Position numbers and translations under genes: made by a program
Shown here: positions 11,629 through 21,745 of the stretch, piece by piece
How the letters are laid out: each line of letters begins with the position of its first letter
Numbering within the stretch: the stretch's first letter is position 1
The notes under the pieces: model-generated
Told to the model about the DNA's origin: nothing
Database searches by the model: none
The model's input: only the letters and a program-made list of their open reading frames with translations
Assembly (NCBI GenBank): GCA_947652605.1
Contig: CANTFG010000234.1
Span: 1-64,000, forward strand
Origin: Elmis aenea
Taxonomy: Eukaryota > Arthropoda > Insecta > Coleoptera > Elmidae
Length of the DNA stretch: 64,000 bases
Direction: 5' to 3'

Positions 11629-14600
11629 AAGGAACATATGTATTAACTAAAGCACGGTATTTTTAGGAAATTATTAAAAATTAAAACCAGCTTATTGAAA
11701 GACATATGCAAAACAATTGTATTCATGTAAAGAGGCGATGGATAAACTGTTCCTGTCATATACAAATCAATAATTAAAATTGTTTAGAAATAGTCGCTCA
11801 AGGAACATATGTATTAACTAAAGCACGGTATTTTTAGGAAATTATTAAAAATTAAAACCAGCTCATTGAAAGACATATGCAAAACAATTGTATTCATGTA
11901 AAGAGGCGATGGATAAACTGTTCCTGTGATATACAAATCAATAATTAAAATTGTTTCGAAATAGTCGCTCAAGGAACATATGTATTAACTAAAGCACGGT
12001 ATTTTTAGGAAATTATTAAAAATTAAAACCAGCTCATTGAAAGACATATGCAAAACAATTGTATTCATGTAAAGAGGCGATGGATAAACTGTTCCTGTCA
12101 TATACAAATCAATAATTAAAATTGTTTCGAAATAGTCGCTCAAGGAACATATGTATTAACTAAAGCACGGTATTTTTGGGAAATTATTAAAAATTAAAAC
12201 CAGCTCATTGAAAGACATATGCAAAACAATTGTATTCATGTAAAGAGGCGATGGATAAACTGTTCCTGTGATATACAAATCAATAATTAAAATTGTTTCG
12301 AAATAGTCGCTCAAGGAACATATGTATTAACTAAAGCACGGTATTTTTAGGAAATTATTAAAAATTAAAACCAGCTCATTGAAAGACATATGCAAAACAA
12401 TTGTATTCATGTAAAGAGGCGATGGATAAACTGTTCCTGTGATATACAAATCAATAATTAAAATTGTTTCGAAATAGTCGCTCAAGGAACATATGTATTA
12501 ACTAAAGCACGGTATTTTTAGAAAATTATTAAAAATTAAAACCAGCTCATTGAAAGACATATGCAAAACAGTTGTATTCATGTAAAGAGGCGATGGATAA
12601 ACTGTTCCTGTCATATACAAATCAATAATTAAAATTGTTTAGAAATAGTCTTTCAAGGAACATATGTATTAACTAAAGCATGGTATTTTTAGGAAATTAT
12701 TAAAAACTAAAACCAGCTCATTGAAAGACATATGCAAAACAATTTTATTCATGTAAAGAGGCGATGGATAAACTGTTCCTGTGATATACAAATCAATAAT
12801 TAAAATTGTTTAGAAATAGTCGCTCAAGGAACATATGTATTAACTAAAGCACGGTATTTTTAGGAAATTATTAAAAATTAAAACCAGCTCATTGAAAGAC
12901 ATATGCAAAACAATTGTATTCATGTAAAGAGGCGATGGATAAACTGTTTCTGTGATATACAAATTAATAATTAAAATTGTTCAGAAACAGTCGCTCAAGG
13001 AACATATGTATTAACTAAAGCACGGTATTTTTAGGAAATTATTAAAAATTAAAACCAGCTCATTGAAAGACATATGCAAAACAATTGTATTCATGTAAAG
13101 AGGCGATGGATAAACTGTTCCTGTGATATACAAATCAATAATTAAAATTGTTTCGAAATAGTCGCTCAAGGAACATATGTATTAACTAAAGCACGGTATT
13201 TTTAGGAAATCATTAAAAATTAAAACCAGCTCATTGAAAGACATATGCAAAACAATTGTATTCATGTAAAGAGGCGATGGATAACCTGTTCCTGTGATAT
13301 ACAAATCAATAATTAAAATTGCTTCGAAATAGTCGCTCAAGGAACATATGTATTAACTAAAGCACGGTATTTTTAGGAAATTATTAAAAATTAAAACCAG
13401 CTCATTGAAAGACATATGCAAAACAATTGTATTCCTGTAAAGAGGCGATGGATAAACTGTTTCTGTGATATACAAATCAATAATTAAAATTGTTCAGAAA
13501 TAGTCGCTCAAGGAACATATGTATTAACTAAAGCACGGTATTTTTAGGAAATTATTAAAAATTAAAACCAGCTTATTGAAAGACATATGCAAAACAATTG
13601 TATTCATGTAAAGAGGCGATGGATAAACTGTTCCTGTCATATACAAATCAATAATTAAAATTGTTTAGAAATAGTCGCTCAAGGAACATATGTATTAACT
13701 AAAGCACGGTATTTTTAGGAAATTATTAAAAATTAAAACCAGCTCATTGAAAGACATATGCAAAACAATTGTATTCATGTAAAGAGGCGATGGATAAACT
13801 GTTCCTGTGATATACAAATCAATAATTAAAATTGTTTCGAAATAGTCGCTCAAGGAACATATGTATTAACTAAAGCACGGTATTTTTAGGAAATTATTAA
13901 AAATTAAAACCAGCTCATTGAAAGACATATGCAAAACAATTGTATTCATGTAAAGAGGCGATGGATAAACTGTTCCTGTCATATACAAATCAATAATTAA
14001 AATTGTTTCGAAATAGTCGCTCAAGGAACATATGTATTAACTAAAGCACGGTATTTTTGGGAAATTATTAAAAATTAAAACCAGCTCATTGAAAGACATA
14101 TGCAAAACAATTGTATTTATGTAAAGAGGCGATGGATAAACTGTTCCTGTGATATACAAATCAATAATTAAAATTGTTTCGAAATAGTCGCTCAAGGAAC
14201 ATATGTATTAACTAAAGCACGGTATTTTTAGGAAATTATTAAAAATTAAAACCAGCTCATTGAAAGACATATGCAAAACAATTGTATTCATGTAAAGAGG
14301 CGATGGATAAACTGTTCCTGTGATATACAAATCAATAATTAAAATTGTTTCGAAATAGTCGCTCAAGGAACATATGTATTAACTAAAGCACGGTATTTTT
14401 AGGAAATTATTAAAAATTAAAACCAGCTCATTGAAAGACATATGCAAAACAATTTTATTCCTGTAAAGAGGCGATGGATAAACTGTTTCTGTGATATACA
14501 AATCAATAATTAAAATTGTTCAGAAATAGTCGCTCAAGGAACATATGTATTAACTAAAGCACGGTATTTTTAGAAAATTATTAAAAATTAAAACCAGCTC

Positions 14601-15048
14601 ATTGAAAGACATATGCAAAACAGTTGTATTCATGTAAAGAGGCGATGGATAAACTGTTCCTGTCATATACAAATCAATAATTAAAATTGTTTAGAAATAG
14701 TCTTTCAAGGAACATATGTATTAACTAAAGCACGGTATTTTTAGGAAATTATTAAAAACTAAAACCAGCTCATTGAAAGACATATGCAAAACAATTTTAT
14801 TCATGTAAAGAGGCGATGGATAAACTGTTCCTGTGATATACAAATCAATAATTAAAATTGTTTAGAAATAGTCGCTCAAGGAACATATGTATTAACTAAA
14901 GCACGGTATTTTTAGGAAATTATTAAAAATTAAAACCAGCTCATTGAAAGACATATGCAAAACAATTGTATTCATGTAAAGAGGCGATGGATAAACTGTT
15001 CCTGTGATATACAAATCAATAATTAAAATTGTTTCGAAATAGTCGCTC
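11629..15048 (+). repeat. Pair of higher-order blocks offset by 11, then 12, monomers
   Basis: The AGCTTATTGAAAG monomer (11629) and the TATTTTTGGG monomer (variant at 12171) recur at 13510 and 14052, an offset of 1881 bp. Further along, the TTTTTAGAAAA / ACAGTTG monomer (12484) and the rare GTCTTTCAAGG junction (12649) recur at 14536 and 14701, an offset of 2052 bp. The change from 11 to 12 units is explained by one extra monomer at 14365, which carries ATTTTATTCCTG, GTTTCTG and GTTCAG. Confidence 0.8.
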
Positions 15049-15219
15049 AAGGAACATATGTTTTAACTAAAGCACGGTATTTTTAGGAAATTATTAAAAA
15101 TTAAAACCAGCTCATTGAAAGACATATGCAAAACAATTGTATTCATGTAAAGAGGCGATGGATAAACTGTTCCTGTGATATACAAGTCAATAATTAAAAT
15201 TGTTTATAAATAGTCGCTC

Positions 15220-18200
15220 AAGGAACACATGTATTATCTACAGCAAGGTCGTTTTATGAAATTATTAAAAATTAAAACCAGCTCATTGAAAGACATATGC
15301 AAAACAATTTTTTTCATGTAAAGATGCAATGGATAAACTCTTTCTGTGATATACAAGTCAATAATTAAATTTGTTTATAAATAGTCGCTCAAGAACACAT
15401 GTATTATCTACAGCAAGGTCGTTATATGAAATTATTAAAAATTAAAACCAGCTCATTGAAAGACATATGCAAAACAATTTTTTTCATGAAAAGATGCAAT
15501 GGATAAACTCTTTCTGTGATATACAAGTCAATAATTAAATTTGTTTATAAATAGTCGCTCAAGGAACACATGTATTATCTACAACAAGGTCGTTTTATGA
15601 AATTATTAAAAATTAAAACCAGCTTATTGAAAGATATGCAAAACAATTTTTTTCATGTAAAGATGCAATGGATAAACACTTTCTGTGATATACAAGTCAA
15701 TAATTAAATTTGTTTAGAAATAGTCGCTCAGGGAACACATGTATTATCTACAGCGCGGTCGTTTTATGAAATTATTAAAAATTAAAACCAGCTTATTGAA
15801 AGACATATGCAAAACAATTTTTTTCACGTAAAGATGCAATGGATAAACTCTTTCTGTGATATACAAGTCAATAATTAAATTTGTTTAGAAATAGTCGCTC
15901 AGGGAACACATGTATTATCTACAGCGCGGTCGTTTTATGAAATTATTAAAAATTAAAACCAGCTCATTGAAAGACATATGCAAAACAGTTTTTTTCATGT
16001 AAAGATGCAATAGATAAACTCTTTCTGTGATATACAAGTCAATAATTAAATTTGTTTAAAAATAGTCGCTCAGGGACAGATGTATTATCTACAGCGCGGT
16101 CGTTTTATGAAATTATTAAAAATTAAAACCAGCTCATTGAAAGACATATGCAAAACAATTTTTTTCATGTAAAGATGCAATGGATAAACTCTTTCTGTGA
16201 TATACAAGTCAATAATTAAATTTGTTTAGAAATATTCGCTCAGGGAACACATGTATTATCTACAGCGCAGTCGTTTTATGAAATTATTAAAAATTAAAAC
16301 CAGCTCATTGAAAGACATATGCAAAACAATTTTTTTCATGTAAAGATGCAATGGATAAACTCTTTCTGTGATATACAAGTCAATAATTAAATTTGTTTAT
16401 AAATAGTCGCTCAAGAACACATGTATTATCTACAGCAAGGTCGTTATATGAAATTATTAAAAATTAAAACCAGCTCATTGAAAGACATATGCAAAACAAT
16501 TTTTTTCATGAAAAGATGCAATGGATAAAGTCTTTCTGTGATATACAAGTCAATAATTAAATTTGTTTATAAATAGTCGCTCAAGGAACACATGTATTAT
16601 CTACAACAAGGTCGTTTTATGAAATTATTAAAAATTAAAACCAGCTCATTGAAAGACATATGCAAAACAATTTTTTTCATGTAAAGATGCAATGGATAAA
16701 CTCTTTCTGTGATATACAAGTCAATAATTAAATTTGTTTAGAAATATTCGCTCAGGGAACATATGTAATATCTACAGCGCAGTCATTTTATGAAATTATT
16801 AAAAATTAAAACCAGCTCATTGAAAGACATATGCAAAACAATTTTTTTCATGTAAAGATGCAATGGATAAACACTTTCTGTGATATACAAGTCAATAATT
16901 AAATTTGTTTAGAAATAGTCGCTCAGGGAACACATGTATTATCTACAGCGCGGTCGTTTTATGAAATTATTAAAAATTAAAACCAGCTCATTGAAAGACA
17001 TATGCAAAACAATTTTTTTCATGTAAAGATGCAATGGATAAACACTTTCTGTGATATACAAGTCAATAATTAAATTTGTTTAGAAATAGTCGCTCAGGGA
17101 ACACATGTATTATCTACAGCGCGGTCGTTTTATGAAATTATTAAAATTTAAAACCAGCTCATTGAAAGACATATGCAAAACAATTTTTTTCATGTAAAGA
17201 TGCAATGGATAAACTCTTTCTGTGATATACAAGTCAATAATTAAAATTGTTTATAAATAGTCGCTCAAGGAACACATGTATTATCTACAGCGCGGTCGTT
17301 TTATGAAATTATTAAAAATTAAAACCAGCTCGTTGAAAGACATATGCAAAACAATTTTTTTCATGTAAAGATGCAATGGATAAACTCTTTCTGTGATATA
17401 CAAGTCAATAATTAAATTTGTTTAGTAATAGTCGCTCAGGGAACACATGTATTATCTACAGCGCGGTCGTTTTATGAAATTATTAAAAATTAAAACCAGC
17501 TCATTGAAAGACATATGCAAAACAATTTTTTTCATGTAAAGATGCAATGGATAAACTCTTTCTGTGATATACAAGTCAATAATTAAATTTGTTTAGAAAT
17601 AGTCGCTCAGGGAACACATGTATTATCTACAGCGCGGTCGTTTTATGAAATTATTAAAAATTAAAACCAGCTTATTGAAAGACATATGCAAAACAATTTT
17701 TTTCATGTAAAGATGCAATGGATAAACTCTTTCTGTGATATACAAGTTAATAATTAAATTTGTTTAGAAATAGTCGCTCAAGGAACACATGTATTATCTA
17801 CAGCAAGGTCGTTTTATGAAATTATTAAAAATTAAAACCAGCTTATTGAGAGACATATGCAAAACAATTTTTTTCATGTAAAGATGCAATGGATAAACTC
17901 TTTCTGTGATATACAAGTCAATAATTAAATTTGTTTAGAAATAGTCGCTCAGGGAACACATGTATTATCTACAGCGCGGTCGTTTTATGAAATTATTAAA
18001 AATTAAAACCAGCTCATTGAAAGACATATGCAAAACAATTTTTTTCATGTAAAGATGCAATGGATAAACTCTTTCTGTGATATACAAGTCAATAATTAAA
18101 TTAGTTTATAAATAGTCGCTCAGGGAACACATGTATTATCTACAGCGCGGTCGTTTTATGAAATTATTAAAAAATAAAACCAGCTTATTGAAAGACATAT

Positions 18201-18292
18201 GCAAAACAATTTTTTTCATGTAAAGATGCGAAAAATAAACTCTTCCTGTGATATACAAATCAATAATTAAAATTGTTTAGAAATAGTCGCTC
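15220..18292 (+). repeat. 171-bp satellite array, diverged type B monomers (18 units)
   Basis: Orientation and phase are those of the left array, but the monomers form a distinct subfamily. Shared changes include CACATGTATTATCTACAG in place of CATATGTATTAACTAAAG, GGTCGTTTTATGAAATT in place of GGTATTTTTAGGAAATT, AATTTTTTTCATG, GATGCAATGG and CAAGTCAATAATTAAATTTG. Starts run 15220, 15391, 15561, 15730, 15901, 16072 and so on to 18122. Units of 169 and 170 bp reflect small deletions such as AAGAACAC for AAGGAACAC and AAAGATATGC for AAAGACATATGC. A six-monomer repeat is visible: the rare GGTCGTTATATG / TTCATGAAAAG monomer at 15391 recurs at 16413. The final unit (18122-18292) is a hybrid whose last ~55 bp returns to type A sequence. 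Confidence 0.95.
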
Positions 18293-20008
18293 AAGAAACA
18301 CGCGCACACCACGCGCACGTGACAATAAAATTACCCGGGAAAGTAAGAAAAACGGTGTGTTACATTGTTATTTTAATAATTAAGAGCATAAACTGTGATA
18401 ATGTTCCAAAAAGTCGTGAAATTCGTTGTTAAAAATGGAACAAAGACATTTTAATTTAAAGTAACTTTTTTTAAATTCTCGAAAACTTTGACGACTTTGA
18501 GGCAGTACTTCCAATTATTATATTTTTAAAATATTTTGCATGATTAATCAAAAGATACCAGAGCATCTATCGCGCACCCCCCGAAATCGAAATTCGAAAA
18601 AAAATTTCTCCCATATAAGAGCGATCCACCCTAATGTGCATTACAATTAAAATTTCAACGAAAACTCGTAAACCTTTCGTGGATAGGACTTTTCTTTATG
18701 TTATTGTTTTGGCTTTTTTCTACCGTACCTAGGTAGATTACATAAATTTACGCACGCATATTTTTGAGATTCTCTGCGCGAGTGCCGAGAAAAATTCTAT
18801 TTCCATTCGTAAACTTTGCTCACGATTGTGATATGGAAAATTTATGTCATGCAAGCGTTTATATGTAACATTGAAAGCTTAGCCAGTGCTGAATTTTTGT
18901 TAAACATCACTTTTACAAAACAAATTTGGTTGAATCGTTTTTCCTTTACACAAAAACGCAGTCTGGCAACATAAGCAACGAAATATTAATGGACTGTGGC
19001 TGATAAACCTACACACTAAAACTTTTCACCGGCCGTCCGGAACAAACGACGTTTTTGTTTGCTTTTGTTTTGACATCAGTATTATCGCGACTCTCTTTTG
19101 TTTCCACATTTTCAACGTCAAAAAACGGAAATGATAACTCGGGACTCTGATTTCTACCAACGTATTTTATGATCTACTTGCAAAGCTGTTTAGATGTTTA
19201 TTGCATCAATTAGCACCTCCTTTTGGCGTTCATAATAAACTTAAACACATCAGGAACGCTTAGATCTCGCATCAGTTATTTTTATTCAGTAAAATGTAAA
19301 TATTAGTTCAAGCATATAAAAATAACCAAATAAAACAGATTTATCTGTTTAAAAATAAATAAATAGGGCCAGGTCTATATTAAAACGTAAACTGTATTAG
19401 GTTCAAACTCAGCATTTTAATACTTCAACAAACTTCAACCAATCTTTTGGATTTATTTAAAAAAATACACAGATTGGAGCCTGTACATAACTTGCAAGCC
19501 AAATTGTGGTTCTTCGGTTGAAAAATTGGCTTGTGAATTTCATACTCAAAAACCTTTTGAATTTCAAAAATTACCTATCATTAGTGACACGAGATCTAGG
19601 CAGTTTAAATTAATTTAATACTAATTTAATTAACTGGCTAGGGTTCTCTGAAATGTTACGACTTTAATATGTTTTGGAAAACATTTCAAATCTCTGGGGT
19701 TAATCTAAATTTGTAACGTCGGATGTTGGCACAAATAAGGTTTAGTCTTATATGTTTTGTTTTGTGTCTAGTAATCCAATTTTATCACAGAGTTGAAGCA
19801 ATTTTCTCGGTGTTTACGTGTTTTGTTGAAATAGACGCTGTTACCAGACAAAAAAAAACGTTGCGATACACCTCTGTGCTTTGGAGTTGCTTAAAATGTG
19901 CAAGAAATTATTTATACCTAATCGGAAAAAAAAGGTTAATAAAAACTTTGTAAAAATCAATTTTTGTGGTGCTCCAGGAAACTTTATGGAACTTTTCTAT
20001 ACTGTTTC
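18293..20008. other. Non-satellite spacer, left part, no gene recognised
   Basis: The satellite breaks off at about 18299, after CTCAAGAAACA, into a short GC-rich CGCGCAC-type stretch (18299-18322). A+T-rich sequence follows, which I cannot assign to a gene or known element. There are short open frames but none with recognisable domains. Small dyads are visible: AAACAGAT/ATCTGTTT at 19333-19350, and an imperfect hairpin built on CAAGCCAA near 19492-19537. This stretch probably contains decayed transposable elements, but I see no diagnostic motif. Confidence 0.6.
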
Positions 20009-20268
20009 CTAAAGGAGTAAGCTAGAAATAGATAGAATAATTGTCCTCAATTTTTTGAACAGGTATATTGTTTTTCTAACTCGGGTGCATAGATTGTTAG
20101 TGTATATGTCCCACCTTATAAATTTGTCTATTGTAATTCCCAGATATTTGACAGAGTTTACTCGAGTTATTAAACAAGTAGGTACAATCACAATTACTTA
20201 CAAGATTACATTTAACATCATAAATTTTATTATTCTCCCAATTTGGTTGGTGGTTTTTATACAGGGTG
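20009..20268 (-). pseudogene. Non-LTR retrotransposon reverse transcriptase, C-terminal fragment with frameshift
   Basis: Reading the - strand from 20191 down to 20009, the frame contains RVNSVKYLGITID, then W at the position usual for the 'WxxHI' segment, then a basic LCTRVRKTIYLFKKLR stretch. This is the pattern of the region after the catalytic palm in CR1/Jockey/RTE-type reverse transcriptases (YLGxxID...LxW...LxxKLRKxxY). The frame closes upstream at a stop near 20201, but a neighbouring - strand frame from about 20268 to 20180 reads IYDVKC...NCDCTYL, which fits the Cys-rich piece normally just before this motif. A one-base frameshift near 20175-20185 is the simplest explanation. The catalytic FADD-type motif and the rest of the element are absent. 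The upstream end falls at the CAGGGTGC motif at 20262, suggesting truncation by another insertion. The family assignment is from motif memory only; the clade is uncertain. Confidence 0.65.
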
Positions 20269-20281
20269 CACCACGACCCTG
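20262..20281 (+). repeat. Isolated CAGGGTGC transposon-end motif
   Basis: CAGGGT and ACCCTG form a short hairpin (20262-20267 with 20276-20281), preceded by TATA. The motif resembles the CAGGGTGT ends of the two small elements downstream but has no clear partner at the same spacing. It may be a solo end of a degraded element. It marks the point where the reverse-transcriptase similarity stops. Confidence 0.4.
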
Positions 20282-20383
20282 GGATTCTTCGATAGCTCCT
20301 TTATTAATGAAAATATCAAAAAATGTTTAATACAAATATTGTGCGAACCTATTTTCTACATAACCTAAAATTATTTTCAAATA

Positions 20384-20447
20384 TACAGGGTGTTTCGTTT
20401 GACCGACACATATAAAAATTTAACTTTTTTAAACAGAACACCCTGTA
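20384..20447. mobile_element. 60-bp miniature element, CAGGGTGT...ACACCCTG in TA target
   Basis: CAGGGTGT at 20386-20393 and ACACCCTG at 20438-20445 form 8-bp inverted ends, flanked on both sides by TA (20384-20385 and 20446-20447). TA duplication is the signature of the Tc1/mariner superfamily. The interior of about 44 bp has no coding capacity. It sits just outside the larger inverted-repeat relic, whose arms contain similar but longer units with the same ends. It could be a miniature element or a pair of element ends left after deletion. Confidence 0.55.
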
Positions 20448-20687
20448 TATTTTTACATTTTTGGATTTCTCTTAAAATTTACTTTAAAAAATGTTTAAGG
20501 TTATATGGGTCTTAAGTCAACCGTTTTCGTAAAATTTACATTTTTGTGAAAATTTTGAGCGATACAGCACTTTCAATTGTTTTTTTATATTAAAGTTATT
20601 TAAAAAAGCGGTAAAATTTCGTTTAAAATTTAGATTGACAATAAATTAATTAACACTTTGCGCCAGCTACATTTAAAAAATATTATA

Positions 20688-20765
20688 CAGGGTGTTTTTT
20701 ACGCTTGGTCAAACTTGTGAAACTTTAAACATGGATAAGTCATTTTTCTTAAATGCAACACCCTG
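20688..20765. repeat. 78-bp CAGGGTGT...ACACCCTG unit in left arm
   Basis: CAGGGTGT (20688) and ACACCCTG (ending 20765) bound a 78-bp unit flanked by TA dinucleotides. The reverse-complement counterpart lies in the right arm at 21668-21745 at the same length. Because both arms carry it, it was in place before the arms were duplicated. It may be a nested miniature element or part of the transposon's own terminal structure. Confidence 0.6.
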
Positions 20766-21007
20766 TATATTTTTACATTTTCTTGTAGAGAATTTAATTG
20801 TCTTTCGAAATTATTAAGCATGTCCTATACCTAAAGTTAATATTTTTCGAGCTATCTCGATTTTTATTAGTATTACTAAGGCAATTAAAATATTTTAAAG
20901 TGGGCCATGGACGTAAGTCGTAATTTTTCAAAGAATTTTTAAACAAAAGAATAAAAAGAGCTGCAACTTTAATTTTAGGCTAAAAACATACCCCATTTTA
21001 CCGAAAA

Positions 21008-21304
21008 TTATCGTATAAATTGTTCAAGATTATGTCCTTGTTCTACGCACAGCCGTAGACCTTGTCTGAAAGACTCTAGCTCCCTTTATAACATTTCGGG
21101 GGTTATACCATCAAAAGCAACACGAATCCTGTTCTGCACATCTTCAGCAGTTGTTGGGGTGTCTTGATACACCTGTTTTATGGGTCCCCACAAAAATAAA
21201 TCTATAGGGGTAAGATCAGGTGACCTAGGTGGCCAGGAGATTGGTCTACCTCGCCCTATCCATCTATTAGGATATTCTGTGTTCGGCAACTGCATTACTT
21301 CCTG
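21008..21304 (-). pseudogene. Tc1/mariner-superfamily transposase, C-terminal fragment with internal stop
   Basis: On the - strand, an open stretch from about 21304 to 21086 reads YPNRWIGRG..., then PPRSPDLTPIDLFLWG, then a DTPTTAEDVQNRIR helix. SPDLxPxD is the conserved region bearing the last catalytic aspartate of mariner/IS630-type DDD transposases, and the final D of the motif is retained. The frame continues in register past an in-frame TAA at 21086-21088 to a second stop at 21008-21010. Comparison with the right-arm copy shows that the first stop replaces a TCA serine codon. The first two catalytic acidic residues and the DNA-binding domain are missing, because the sequence turns back on itself at 21304. 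It cannot encode an active enzyme. Confidence 0.8.
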
Positions 21305-21425
21305 TGTTGCTTTTAATGGTATAACCCCCGAAATGTTATCAAAAGTGCTAGAGTCTTTGAGACAACATCTACGACTGTGCGTAGAACATGAACAAGGATA
21401 TAATTTTAAACAATTTATACGATAA
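21305..21425 (+). pseudogene. Transposase C-terminal tail, inverted copy in right arm
   Basis: The + strand reads AFNGITPEML and continues without a stop through about 28 more residues to QFIR and a TAA at 21423-21425. It is the mirror-image copy of the tail in the left arm. It lacks the nonsense change seen there and carries two extra codons (CAT GAA, an added H-E in the VEHEQG segment). The conserved SPDLTPID region is not duplicated in this arm; it lies only in the loop. The differences are mostly in-frame. Confidence 0.75.
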
Positions 21426-21667
21426 ATTTCGGGGAAAAGGGATACATTATTGTACTAAAATTAAAGTTGCAGCTCTTTTTATTCTTTTGTTTAAAAATTA
21501 TTTGAAAAATTACGACTTACGTCCATGGCCCACTTTAAAATATTGTAATTGCCTTAGTAATACTAATAAAAATCGAGATAGCTCGAAAAATATTAACTTT
21601 AGGTATAGGACATGCTTAATAATTTCGAAAGACAATTAAATTCTCTACAAGAAAATGTAAAAATATA

Positions 21668-21745
21668 CAGGGTGTTGCATTTAAGAAAAATGACTTATCG
21701 ATGTTTAAAGTTTCACAAGTTTGACCAAGCGTAAAAAACACCCTG
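21668..21745. repeat. 78-bp CAGGGTGT...ACACCCTG unit in right arm
   Basis: This is the mirror copy of the unit at 20688-20765, bounded by CAGGGTGT (21668) and ACACCCTG (ending 21745) with TA on both sides. It has the same 78-bp length and differs at single positions, for example CATCGATAAG here against the complement of CATGGATAAG in the left arm. Confidence 0.6.

Larger units (their letters stand above)
1..15219 (+). repeat. 171-bp satellite array, type A monomers, left block (89 units)
   Basis: This is a head-to-tail tandem array. With the monomer start set at AAGGAACATATG, starts fall at 1, 172, 343, 856, 2737, 4276 and so on, and the last type A unit ends at 15219. That is exactly 89 x 171 bp, so no net indels have accumulated over 15 kb. 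Monomers differ by a handful of substitutions at a limited set of sites (for example GTTTAG/GTTCAG/GTTTCG near base 155, TGTGAT/TGTCAT near 127, CATGTAAAG/CCTGTAAAG near 96). The monomer is A+T-rich with A/T runs around bases 30-58. It has two CATATG sites (bases 7-12 and 75-80) and an 8-bp dyad, AAACAATT (83-90) with AATTGTTT (150-157). No long open frame runs through it. I do not recognise the family by name. The 171-bp length equals that of primate alpha satellite, but the sequence is unrelated by eye. Confidence 0.97.

Noticed and set aside
1..18292. CRISPR array
   Set aside because: Repeats are contiguous 171-bp units with no unique spacers, and the genome is evidently eukaryotic. This is satellite DNA.
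19590..19640. A/T-rich palindrome around TTTAAATTAATTTAATACTA
   Set aside because: The two halves match imperfectly, and such dyads are expected in sequence this A/T-rich.
19723..19953. Open frame of 76 codons on the + strand
   Set aside because: It has no recognisable domain and lies in A+T-rich non-coding spacer. The N-terminus is hydrophobic, but nothing else supports a gene.
20055..20330. Open frame of 91 codons on the + strand
   Set aside because: It is the antisense shadow of the reverse-transcriptase fragment and runs through a transposon-end motif.
20555..20566. TCGCTCAA on the - strand beside the left arm as a satellite remnant
   Set aside because: Only eight bases match the monomer junction and the flanking sequence does not, so chance is sufficient.
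21180..21425. Open frame of 81 codons on the + strand as one protein
   Set aside because: Its first part is antisense to the transposase loop. Only the section after 21305 is meaningful, as the inverted transposase tail, which is annotated separately.
21388..21639. Open frame of 83 codons on the + strand
   Set aside because: It overlaps the transposase tail in another frame and then crosses the non-coding part of the right arm. No family is recognised.
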